A stretch of DNA of 20,921 nt from JBAYZQ01 sp041672385. Lineage in GTDB: Bacteria; Spirochaetota; Spirochaetia; Sphaerochaetales; Sphaerochaetaceae. The notes under the pieces are model-generated. The model had not been told where the DNA came from. It worked only from the letters and a program-made list of their open reading frames with translations, and made no database searches. The position numbers were made by a program, and so were the translations under genes. The stretch is taken from positions 1 through 20,921 of the forward strand of contig JBAYZQ010000021.1 of assembly GCA_041672385.1 (NCBI GenBank), in the 5' to 3' direction. Below, in pieces: positions 7,333 to 15,201 of this stretch (within the stretch, counting starts at the first letter, position 1; every line of letters starts with the position of its first letter).

Positions 7333-8730
7333 CTATCTTCCATAATACTCTTCAATTTCCTCATCTGTCAAACGTTGAAGTTCTTCTGAGGGGAGAATTG
7401 AAATAGCTTTCCATCCAATATCAAGAGTTTGTTCAATACTTCGATCTTCATCAAAGGATTGATTTATAAAATTCTTTTCAAAATAATCTCCAAATTCAAT
7501 GTATTTTTTATCGAGCTCTGTTAGTTCTTCTTCTCCAATAACACTGGCTAAATTTCTTACATCCTTTACATGTGAATAGGAAGCAAACAACTGGTTTGAA
7601 AGATGGGGATGATCTTTTCTGGTCATTCCTTCTCCAATTCCATCCTTCATTAATCTTGAAAGTGAAGGTAGTCCATTAATTGGTGGATAAATACCTCTTG
7701 CATTCATATCTCGATCAAATACAATCTGTCCCTCTGTAATATATCCCGTCAAATCCGGTACAGGGTTAGTAATATCATCATTAGGCATTGTAAGAATTGG
7801 AAGTTGAGTAATTGAACCTCCACGCCCCAGAATCTTTCCAGACCTTTCATAAAGTTCAGCCAAATCTGAATATAAATATCCTGGATATCCTTTTCTTGAA
7901 GGAATTTCACCTCTTAAAGTTGAAATTTCTCTTAAAGATTCACAGTAGTTAGTCATATCTGTCATTACAACAAGTACTTGTTTATCCAAATCAAAAGCTA
8001 GATGCTCGGCTAAAGTCAAAGCTGATCTTGGTGTAATTGTCCTTTCAATAGAAGGGTCATCAGCTAGTGACATGAACATTGCTACATTATCCAAGGCTCC
8101 AGAAGCCTCAAAACTATCAATAAAATAGCGTGCAACATCATACTTAATTCCCATGGCTACAAATACTATGGCAAAATCACTTTTATCACCACGAACTTTT
8201 GCTTGTCGAACTATTTGAGCAGCAAGTTTATCATGTGGTAGGCCATTTCCTGAAAAAATAGGAAGTTTCTGACCTTGAATCAAAGTTGTCATTCCATCAA
8301 TAACTGAAATACCCGTTTGGATAAAATCTCTAGGATATTCACGAGCTGTGGGGTTAATTGGAATACCATTTACATCCATAAATTTGGTTGCTTTAGGTGC
8401 GGCAATTGAGTCTCTCATCTTGCCTAATCCATTCATTACCCTTCCTAACATTTTTTCAGTTACTCCAAGAGTAATTGGTTCTCCCATAAAATGAAGTTTT
8501 GTATTTGGTAAATCTAACCCTGTTGTTCCATCAAAAATTTGAACTACAACAACATCATCTGAAGTATCAAGAACCTGTCCTGTTCTGTGTTTTCCTTGTA
8601 AATCAGTAAGTTCTACCAATTCACCAAATCCTACCGGATGGGTTTTCTTCATATATACAAGCGAACCATCAATTCTACTTAAACCAGAATATTCTCTTGC
8701 TGAATATCTTTTTTTTTCTAAATTATTCAT
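7333..8730 (-). CDS. atpB: A/V-type ATPase subunit B (non-catalytic head subunit)
   Basis: A 465-residue nucleotide-fold subunit alternating with A in the soluble head. Seen: an N-terminal beta barrel (about 10-85), LGRVMNGLGKMRD, then the degenerate P-loop FSGNGLPHDKLAAQI (about 159-173) where the usual GxxGxGKT is replaced, as is normal for non-catalytic B. SDLAELYERSGKI, TQLPILTMPNDDITNP and TGYITEGQIVFDR are family hallmarks. The start has a strong GGAGGC site and overlaps the end of subunit A by eight bases. Length is usual for the family. Confidence 0.97.
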   Translation of the reverse strand: MNNLEKKRYSAREYSGLSRIDGSLVYMKKTHPVGFGELVELTDLQGKHRTGQVLDTSDDVVVVQIFDGTTGLDLPNTKLHFMGEPITLGVTEKMLGRVMNGLGKMRDSIAAPKATKFMDVNGIPINPTAREYPRDFIQTGISVIDGMTTLIQGQKLPIFSGNGLPHDKLAAQIVRQAKVRGDKSDFAIVFVAMGIKYDVARYFIDSFEASGALDNVAMFMSLADDPSIERTITPRSALTLAEHLAFDLDKQVLVVMTDMTNYCESLREISTLRGEIPSRKGYPGYLYSDLAELYERSGKILGRGGSITQLPILTMPNDDITNPVPDLTGYITEGQIVFDRDMNARGIYPPINGLPSLSRLMKDGIGEGMTRKDHPHLSNQLFASYSHVKDVRNLASVIGEEELTELDKKYIEFGDYFEKNFINQSFDEDRSIEQTLDIGWKAISILPSEELQRLTDEEIEEYYGR

Positions 8731-10480
8731 AAATTGCCTCCAGATGCTTTATTGAGCGTTCAAGACGAGCTTCTAAAGGACTTACATCTTCAATATATTT
8801 CATTTTTATTATGTCTTGAACAACTTTGAGGCGCCTAACCTTTACAAGAGTTACACCATTTTTAATAATTTCTGAACCAAGTTCATAATATCTAACAATT
8901 ATATGAAGCATCTTTACCTGTTTTTCTACTGGGCAATATTTATCTATTTCATCGAAAGCATTTTGTTGAAGAAATGCAGTCTTAAATACATTGCAAACTT
9001 CCAGAATAAAGTTTTGACTGTCTGGCAAAGCATCAGGGCCAACAAGTTTTACAATTTGCTGTAATCTTACTTCCTTTTGAAGCAATTCCATTATTTTCTG
9101 TCTATCAGAAAACCAAGAACCATTACTCTTTGTGTTCCACCAATCTTTAACTTCGTCAATATATTCACTGTAAGAACTCAACCAGCTTATTGCAGGATAG
9201 TGTCTGGCACTGGCTAGCCCCTTGTCCAGCCCCCAGAAACACCTTACAAAACGTTTGGTATTCTGTGTTACAGGCTCAGAAAAATCTCCACCAGGAGGGC
9301 TAACAGCACCGATAACAGAAACAGAACCAACTGTTCCATTAAGATTTTCTGCCAAACCAGCTCTTTCATAAAATTCTGCAATCCTTGTAGGAAGATAAGC
9401 AGGAAATCCTTCTTCAGCTGGCATTTCTTCCATTCTTCCACCAAGTTCACGAAGAGCCTCAGCCCAACGAGAAGTTGAGTCCGCCATTATGGCAATATGG
9501 TAACCCATATCTCTATAATATTCAGCCATTGAAATACCAGTATAAATACTTGCTTCTCGGGCTGAAACTGGCATATTTGAAGTATTGGCAATTAAAATAG
9601 TTCTTTCCATAAGAGATCTTCCAGTTCTTGGATCTATTAAAGTTGGAAATTCTCTTAATACTTCGGTCATTTCATTTCCACGTTCACCACAACCAATATA
9701 GATTATGATATCTGCATCACACCAAGATGCAATTGAGTGCTGGGTCATTGTTTTACCAGTACCAAACCCACCAGGGATAGCGACAGTTCCACCTTTGGAT
9801 AGAGGGAAAAGAGTATCAATAACTCTTTGACCTGTTATCAAAGGATCTTTTAAAGGTTTTCTTGATTTTACGGGTCTAGGGGTACGAATTGGCCAATGTT
9901 GAACCAAAGTAAAACTTTTTTCATTTTTGTGCACATCAATGGCTTTTACCACTACGTGGTCTACATTATAATTCCCAGCTTCTTCCGAAAAAGTTACCGT
10001 CAGTTCCTCTGTATTTGGAGAAGCCATAATATAATGAACTATATTATCATTTTCTTTTACTTTTCCAAGTATGGAGCCTCCAGTTATTACATCACCTACT
10101 TTACAAACAGGTTCATATTCCCATTCTTTTACGTGACTAATTGGAGAAGCACTGATTCCACGATCGATAAAATCACCACTAAGCAGTTTTAGTTGTTCAA
10201 GAGGTCTTTGAATACCATCATAAATACTTCCAATTAAACCTGGACCAAGTTCTACACTTAGAGGATTATTTGATCCATAAATATTATCACCAGGTGTTAA
10301 GCCTGTTACATCTTCATAAACCTGAACAGTAGCTTGGTCCCCATTTAATTTAACAACTTCACCAATTAAATGAGTATCTGACAGATAAACCAGTTCCATC
10401 ATCTTTGCATCAACAACATTTTTTGCTGTAACAACAGGACCATTTACTCTTTTTATCTGCCCAATTATTCTTTTCTGCAT
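8723..10480 (-). CDS. atpA: A/V-type ATPase subunit A (catalytic)
   Basis: The 585-residue catalytic subunit. Seen: N-terminal barrel, the non-homologous region with PGLIGSIYDGIQRPLE (about 80-95), the Walker A loop GGFGTGKT at 237-244 and the GERGNEM loop with the predicted catalytic Glu266, then ADSTSRWAEALRELGGRMEEMPAEEG and the SPPGGDFSEPVT motif. The Walker A reads IPGGFGTGKTM where the usual V-type form has PFGxGKTV; the invariant Gly, Lys and Thr are kept. GGAAGGTG precedes the ATG; the gene starts 16 bases inside the end of subunit E. With B it hydrolyses or makes ATP. Confidence 0.97.
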   Translation of the reverse strand: MQKRIIGQIKRVNGPVVTAKNVVDAKMMELVYLSDTHLIGEVVKLNGDQATVQVYEDVTGLTPGDNIYGSNNPLSVELGPGLIGSIYDGIQRPLEQLKLLSGDFIDRGISASPISHVKEWEYEPVCKVGDVITGGSILGKVKENDNIVHYIMASPNTEELTVTFSEEAGNYNVDHVVVKAIDVHKNEKSFTLVQHWPIRTPRPVKSRKPLKDPLITGQRVIDTLFPLSKGGTVAIPGGFGTGKTMTQHSIASWCDADIIIYIGCGERGNEMTEVLREFPTLIDPRTGRSLMERTILIANTSNMPVSAREASIYTGISMAEYYRDMGYHIAIMADSTSRWAEALRELGGRMEEMPAEEGFPAYLPTRIAEFYERAGLAENLNGTVGSVSVIGAVSPPGGDFSEPVTQNTKRFVRCFWGLDKGLASARHYPAISWLSSYSEYIDEVKDWWNTKSNGSWFSDRQKIMELLQKEVRLQQIVKLVGPDALPDSQNFILEVCNVFKTAFLQQNAFDEIDKYCPVEKQVKMLHIIVRYYELGSEIIKNGVTLVKVRRLKVVQDIIKMKYIEDVSPLEARLERSIKHLEAIYE

Positions 10481-11088
10481 ACTGCACCTTCCACTATTTC
10501 ATTAACTTCCCTATTATACCTTCTTAGCCTAGAAGAAATTAAATTATTAAAAGAAATTCTTCCATCCATACTAGATATAACAACACCAGTTCCCAACATT
10601 TGATTAAACCCAAGCTTAACTTTTATTGGTAGTCCAGTTTTCTGCAGTATAATTTCTTTTGCCTTTTCTATCATTTCCTGGTCAACTTTTGCATTTTTAT
10701 CACAATTAACTATGACTTCAGGCAATTCTATACTTATACAGCCTTCAACAATCCAAGACAGTATCAAATCGGGGTAATTTTTGCGTTTAGGAAGTTCTTC
10801 AAATTTCTTATCAACTAAGGTCATAACTTCGTCATACAATGCAGTATGTCTTCTAAGCTGATTCCTTCTAGTTGCACTTTGTTTTAAAGTAGAATATCTT
10901 GCTTCCATTACTGCAAGAGAGTTCTTAAGAATATCCTTTTCTCTTTCTAAAGCTTTTTGGATTTTCTTATCATTATCTTCGACTTTTTTCCTCGCATCTG
11001 TTCTAGCAGTAGCTATAATTTCAATAGCTTGGGCATTTGCTTCATCTATAATACTTTGAAGCAAGGCATTATTAAATTCATTACTCAT
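10465..11088 (-). CDS. atpE: A/V-type ATPase subunit E (peripheral stalk)
   Basis: A 207-residue protein with a long charged N-terminal helix (about 1-95, DEANAQAIEIIATARTDA and so on) and a compact C-terminal domain containing KVKLGFNQMLGTGVVISS and DGRISFNNLISSRL, where E subunits normally carry the G-G-hydrophobic followed by a D-x(5)-N pattern. It is expected to pair with the small G/H coiled-coil subunit to tie the head to the membrane part. It begins within the stop of subunit F (ATGA overlap) and ends overlapping subunit A by 16 bases, so the expression of all three is likely coupled. Confidence 0.9.
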   Translation of the reverse strand: MSNEFNNALLQSIIDEANAQAIEIIATARTDARKKVEDNDKKIQKALEREKDILKNSLAVMEARYSTLKQSATRRNQLRRHTALYDEVMTLVDKKFEELPKRKNYPDLILSWIVEGCISIELPEVIVNCDKNAKVDQEMIEKAKEIILQKTGLPIKVKLGFNQMLGTGVVISSMDGRISFNNLISSRLRRYNREVNEIVEGAVCRKE

Positions 11089-11384
11089 AAAGAAACCCCT
11101 ATTGCTTCATTAACCAGTTCTCTTAAATCTTTCTTGTATTTTCCCCCAGAGGCTGGAATTTCCACTATTAGGGGAAAAGTTTCGGAGAAAAGATATTGAT
11201 TAACTAAATCTCTTATCATATCAGCGACTTTGTCCGTAATAATAATTATCCCGTTTTCTTTGTTTTCAAGAGCACTTTTGAAAGCGGCAGTTGCATCTTC
11301 TACAGACATTGCACTAGTACCTTCAACTCCTACTAAAGAGAAACCTAAAACAGTATCTTCATCACCAATAACAAAATATTTCAC
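11085..11384 (-). CDS. atpF: A/V-type ATPase subunit F (central stalk)
   Basis: A 99-residue protein of the size and Rossmann-like fold of F (NtpG-type). Seen: KYFVIGDEDTVLGFSLVGVE at the N-terminus, ENKENGIIIITDKVADMIRD (about 40-60) and LIVEIPASGG (about 76-85), all family hallmarks. The start codon is GTG, sharing its first G with the subunit K stop (TAGTG). F binds subunit D in the rotor and acts as a regulatory element in known complexes. It lies between K and E, not between C and A as in many operons of this type. Confidence 0.9.
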   Translation of the reverse strand: MKYFVIGDEDTVLGFSLVGVEGTSAMSVEDATAAFKSALENKENGIIIITDKVADMIRDLVNQYLFSETFPLIVEIPASGGKYKKDLRELVNEAIGVSL

Positions 11385-11737
11385 TAAACTTTTCCTAATA
11401 TCATTAATGCAGTAATAAAACCAAATACAACAAGCCCTTCAGCTAATGCAATAAAAATCAAAGCTTGAGAACCAATTTCTGGTTTTTCGCTTAAGGCTCC
11501 CATTGCAGCCGTTCCAACATGTGCAATTGCATTTCCTGCAGCCAAAGCCCCTGCTGCAAAAGCTATAGCAGCTGAAATACATGCCCACATCAATTTTGTA
11601 TCACTAACAACTGGTGCGGCACTAGTTTCACCTGCAGCAAAAATCGGTGGGGCAAAGATAACCCCTGATAACAACAGTAGTACTGCTGTTAATGATAATG
11701 ACAAAACTACTCTTTTCTTAAAAATTGTAATTGACAT
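11384..11737 (-). CDS. atpK: A/V-type ATPase subunit K (membrane rotor c-ring)
   Basis: A 117-residue proteolipid. After an N-terminal hydrophobic stretch (about 9-35) that looks like a signal peptide or extra helix, there is one helical hairpin: helix 1 about 48-80 (glycine/alanine rich, AAGALAAGNAIAHVG) and helix 2 about 90-117 with the ion-binding Glu100 in ALAEGLVVFG, joined by the SEKPE loop. So it is a single-hairpin subunit, not the doubled form of many V-type rings. The residue after Glu100 is Gly rather than the Thr/Ser seen at many sodium sites, which leans towards proton coupling, but this is inference. The start has an AGGAGGG site. It lies 26 bases after subunit I. Confidence 0.93.
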   Translation of the reverse strand: MSITIFKKRVVLSLSLTAVLLLLSGVIFAPPIFAAGETSAAPVVSDTKLMWACISAAIAFAAGALAAGNAIAHVGTAAMGALSEKPEIGSQALIFIALAEGLVVFGFITALMILGKV

Positions 11738-11763
11738 AATACCCTCCTAGGTAATATATTTTT

Positions 11764-13731
11764 TTAATAATCCAAATTTACAGGTTTATAGGCTACCCCT
11801 CTTCCTGTAAAGAATTTAGTAAAGAATTCATAATAATTCAATCTTAAAGCTTGTATTCCTGCGCTTAAACCTTCCAAGGCAATTACAAGAGCATTTCCAA
11901 TAAGAAGAATCAATATCTTCCCTGCAAGATTTGGTATCATTTCACTCATCTGCTCAAAGGCAGCCATTAAACTTACGTGTGCTATTCCAAGACCTGCAAC
12001 TCTCATAAAGGATAATGTATTTGAAAGATAACCACTGAAGATTTCGAGTAAATCTACAAACCAATCCATAATATCAATCTTAAATTTGGTCTTATTTATT
12101 GCAGCTTTGAAAGGAGCTTTAAGTAACAAGGCAAAAACTGGTATTCCTATTCCATAGGTAAAAAGTGGACTGCTTGGAAAGGTTTTATAACCTGAAGCAA
12201 CGAAAACATTTGCACCCCAATATCCAATAATAAATATTGTTCCACCACTTATTCCATATTTGTCCAATAGAAGATGAACCCAATCTTTCTTTCTTGCAAG
12301 ATTTATCCAATTTAAAATCAACCCAACAACTATAACAGCAAATCCGAACTTAATTGTTATTCCAAGAATATCATAAACATCATTTATTAGAGAAGTGGAA
12401 TCATTTGCTGTTCCCATCACAACTCCATGAAAGTTAAACCAAAGTGGTGGAAAAACTTCAAACCCAAAATAAGAACCGAACAAAGCTCCCCCTGCCATTG
12501 AAGCAAATCCAAGATATATTAAAAGTTCACAAAGATTTGAACTTATAAGTCCTTCCTTTTTCATTGGATTCTTTTTATAAGACCTTCCCATAAAAAAACC
12601 AATAAGAAGTAGTACAAAACCCTGTCCAACATCAGCAAACATTAAAGCAAACATTATCATAAATGCAATAGTAGTAAGGAATACAGGATTTACAGATCCA
12701 TACTCCGGAGTGTTAAAATTATTAACAATTCTAGAAAATGGAGCTAAAGCACCTGGAGTATCCATTTCTACGGGAATTGGTACACCTCTAACTTCTTTAG
12801 CCTCAGTCCATTCAATAATACATTGTCCTTTACTGTCATCCATTACTATTGTCTCAATTCCCTTGGCTTTATCCGTTGGAACCCAACCACTAAAAATGGA
12901 GGTATTTTTAGTATTAATAAAACTGGATTTAATTTTCATGCATAATTTATAAATCTGTATTTCTCTGAAAAATACGTCCATTTGACCGGAGTTTTTTGAA
13001 ACAATTTCATTTGTTTCATTTTTTATTTTATTATGTTCTTCTTTTAATTTATCACAATAGGTACCAAGGGCTGTACGCACTTGATCATAACTTTCCTTTT
13101 GAGAGGTTACATCATCACTTTCTATCCAACCAAGTTTATCAAGAACAGGATTAATTTTACCTCCGTCTCTCTTTAGAGAAACTAAAATATGGGGACTAGA
13201 GGGTGTTGAATTTTCATTATTAAGATAAAGGAAGACACAAGAACTTGGAATTTTATTTTTCAAATCGCTTTCTTCTTTTGTGAATCCACCTACTCTAATA
13301 TCAAGATAAGGAACCTTACCTTGAACCATATAATTATTCATTTCAGCATAACTGTGGTATTTCTGACTGGAAATCTTTTGTCTTTCTTTTATCTCAGCTA
13401 ATTGATTTGAAATATCATAAAGAAAAACACGGCACTCATCTTTTCTAAAATCAAAATTTTCTGGGATATCAATACTTTTTACTTTAGGAGGTAAAATCCC
13501 TCCTTGAGAATAAATACTTTTAATCTGATTTAAAAACTTATCGATTTCCTTTAAATCTTCAATGCTATTTCCCGATTGCATCTTGGAAAGATCGATATCA
13601 ATATCAAGATCTTTGACATTGATAAAATCCATTACTCCCAATTTCAACAACCCCTGAGCAACTTTATCACTGAGTGTTTTATTTACTACAACAGTCATAA
13701 GCTTCATTGGTTTTGTAAAGAAATTTATCAT
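11764..13731 (-). CDS. atpI: A/V-type ATPase subunit I (a-subunit, stator ion channel)
   Basis: A 655-residue membrane stator subunit. The first half (about 1-335) is soluble and partly coiled coil; the second half carries about eight membrane helices. Seen: FADVGQGFVLLLIGFFMG in the early membrane part, SFMRVAGLGIAHVSL with Arg577 and SAGIQALRLNYYEFFTKF with Arg630 in the last two helices. The two arginines correspond to the pair known to be needed for ion passage in the family. The ATG overlaps the subunit C stop (ATGA) and GGAGGT precedes it. Length is normal. Confidence 0.95.
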   Translation of the reverse strand: MINFFTKPMKLMTVVVNKTLSDKVAQGLLKLGVMDFINVKDLDIDIDLSKMQSGNSIEDLKEIDKFLNQIKSIYSQGGILPPKVKSIDIPENFDFRKDECRVFLYDISNQLAEIKERQKISSQKYHSYAEMNNYMVQGKVPYLDIRVGGFTKEESDLKNKIPSSCVFLYLNNENSTPSSPHILVSLKRDGGKINPVLDKLGWIESDDVTSQKESYDQVRTALGTYCDKLKEEHNKIKNETNEIVSKNSGQMDVFFREIQIYKLCMKIKSSFINTKNTSIFSGWVPTDKAKGIETIVMDDSKGQCIIEWTEAKEVRGVPIPVEMDTPGALAPFSRIVNNFNTPEYGSVNPVFLTTIAFMIMFALMFADVGQGFVLLLIGFFMGRSYKKNPMKKEGLISSNLCELLIYLGFASMAGGALFGSYFGFEVFPPLWFNFHGVVMGTANDSTSLINDVYDILGITIKFGFAVIVVGLILNWINLARKKDWVHLLLDKYGISGGTIFIIGYWGANVFVASGYKTFPSSPLFTYGIGIPVFALLLKAPFKAAINKTKFKIDIMDWFVDLLEIFSGYLSNTLSFMRVAGLGIAHVSLMAAFEQMSEMIPNLAGKILILLIGNALVIALEGLSAGIQALRLNYYEFFTKFFTGRGVAYKPVNLDY

Positions 13732-14795
13732 ACTACCTCCATTATTCTATCCCTGTCCCAGCCGTAGTACTTACCATTTAAAATTACTTGAATAGAATTA
13801 TTAAATTTTTCATAAACAAAACAATAAGCCATTATCAAGCCAATGGTAAAAGGATAACCTCGAAGTATTTTTTTATAGACATTTTTACGGTGTTCAGCAA
13901 GCTCTTTTTCAAGTTTCAAACTTCTTCTTAAAAGCTCTGACTTGTCTGTTGCCTCCATAATACTTTCTAGATCATACTTGGAAAATCTTTTAATTAAAAA
14001 TTCTTCTACATTTTTATTCTTAAAACTTTTTTTAAAGTTTGGGCTATCATATAAACTTCCCCCTGGGAGTAAGAGTGAATAGAGTTTCTCATGGGGAATA
14101 TCATAATATTTTCCATATCTTATAATATTTAGGATATTCTTAATATTCAAATCGACACCTAAAACATCCGTAGCAACCATTCGATCACGTTTGGACATAT
14201 GCTTTAAAGAATCAAGGAGTTTTTTGTAATAGTCAACATCCATTTCCATTTCAAAATAGACTAGTCCATTTTTTCTTATGTCTTCAGAAGAATGTCTATT
14301 TACAGCTTCAAAATAGCATGTGTCTTTAAGAGCTTTAATAATTTCTTCCCAATTGACAGCATTAATCAAAGCTTCCCAGGGAATATCATTTAAGATTTTG
14401 TATTTAATTACATAATTCATTCGATATCCAACATTTCCTCCTAAAAGGATGTTATCGTACCAAATACGAATTATATTTTTTAGATTGTTAATTTCAAGTT
14501 TCATTATCAATAAATCTGAGAAATCTTTTGCATAATCTTCCAAATATTTAGACAACTCTTTACGCATTCCTACTTCATTATCAACAAGAGACTTTTCAAT
14601 AAGCTGTATATCTCCACTTTCATCGTAGATAGTAGCTATTTTTTTATAGTCCGGATTTTCCCGCAAAACCTCAATTGCTTGTATTAAAGTAGGAGCATCA
14701 AGCATTTTATCAATAATATGGCTTTCATCCAAATTTGCCATTCTTGCTCTTAACTTTGCGTTTAAAAAACCGTACTGAGTAAGTGCACTTTTCAT
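13728..14795 (-). CDS. atpC: A/V-type ATPase subunit C (d-type rotor adapter)
   Basis: A 355-residue, mainly helical protein of the AC39/subunit d family that couples the central stalk to the membrane ring. Seen: the N-terminal YGFLNAKLRARMANL segment, DLLIMKLEINNLKNIIRIWY (about 95-114), a helical middle with LGVDLNIKNILNIIRYGKYY, and the closing LRGYPFTIGLIMAYCFVYEKF segment typical of the family. It begins in the stop of the G/H subunit (TAATG) and ends overlapping subunit I by four bases. Its position before I, not between E and F, differs from the Enterococcus and Thermus order. Confidence 0.9.
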   Translation of the reverse strand: MKSALTQYGFLNAKLRARMANLDESHIIDKMLDAPTLIQAIEVLRENPDYKKIATIYDESGDIQLIEKSLVDNEVGMRKELSKYLEDYAKDFSDLLIMKLEINNLKNIIRIWYDNILLGGNVGYRMNYVIKYKILNDIPWEALINAVNWEEIIKALKDTCYFEAVNRHSSEDIRKNGLVYFEMEMDVDYYKKLLDSLKHMSKRDRMVATDVLGVDLNIKNILNIIRYGKYYDIPHEKLYSLLLPGGSLYDSPNFKKSFKNKNVEEFLIKRFSKYDLESIMEATDKSELLRRSLKLEKELAEHRKNVYKKILRGYPFTIGLIMAYCFVYEKFNNSIQVILNGKYYGWDRDRIMEVV

Positions 14796-15103
14796 TAATC
14801 TAAAACCGCAGTTGTTATATAATCAACTATCTGGTCTGCCAATTTCTCAATCTCAGACTTAGTAGAACCTGAAACAACTTCCTTATTCTCTATTTCTTTT
14901 AACTCATTCTGAAAAACTTTTTCCCGAGATTCTAATAATTTTCGGTTTTCAGTCCGAATTTCATTAATTTGATTCTCAAAATCTTTTGAAGCTTTTTCTT
15001 CAACTTCATTTATAATTTCATTTGATTTTTCCTTAGCATCTCTGACAATAGTATCAGCAACCTGTTCCGTATCCAGAATCTGCGTAATTACCTGTGCTTC
15101 CAT
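14795..15103 (-). CDS. A/V-type ATPase subunit G/H (peripheral stalk coiled coil)
   Basis: A 102-residue, highly charged, fully helical protein with heptad-like spacing (ADTIVRDAKEKSNEIINEVE onwards), the size and style of the small stalk subunit that pairs with E. Sequence identity in this family is poor, so the call rests on size, coiled coil and position as the first gene of the operon. AAGGACA precedes the ATG. It ends in the start of subunit C (TAATG). Confidence 0.78.
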   Translation of the reverse strand: MEAQVITQILDTEQVADTIVRDAKEKSNEIINEVEEKASKDFENQINEIRTENRKLLESREKVFQNELKEIENKEVVSGSTKSEIEKLADQIVDYITTAVLD

Positions 15104-15153
15104 TCAACATGTCCTTATAATTATTAAGTCAATAGTTATTGTAACCTTTTTCC

Positions 15154-15188
15154 AAAAAAAATTAAAGGATAATATAAGTATTCTTTAA
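15154..15188 (-). terminator. Probable AT-rich intrinsic terminator after the usher gene
   Basis: On the minus strand TTAAAG and CTTTAA can pair, with ATA/TAT extending inside after one mismatch, closing a seven-base loop; eight T follow directly. It starts 13 bases past the usher stop. The stem is weak (few G-C pairs), so termination may be partial. The remaining 50 bases before the ATPase operon are AT-rich and may hold its promoter (TTACAA and TAATAAT-like elements), but no clear pair stands out. Confidence 0.5.
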
Positions 15189-15201
15189 TAAATCCCTTTT
15201 T

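Noticed and set aside
9268..9450. 60-codon minus-strand open frame
   Set aside because: Lies within subunit A in another frame; composition is a shadow of the gene.
11384..11737. Sodium specificity of the ATPase ring
   Set aside because: The Glu100 is followed by Gly and no Gln/Thr pair of the Enterococcus sodium site could be aligned, but the alignment by eye is too uncertain to claim proton specificity firmly.
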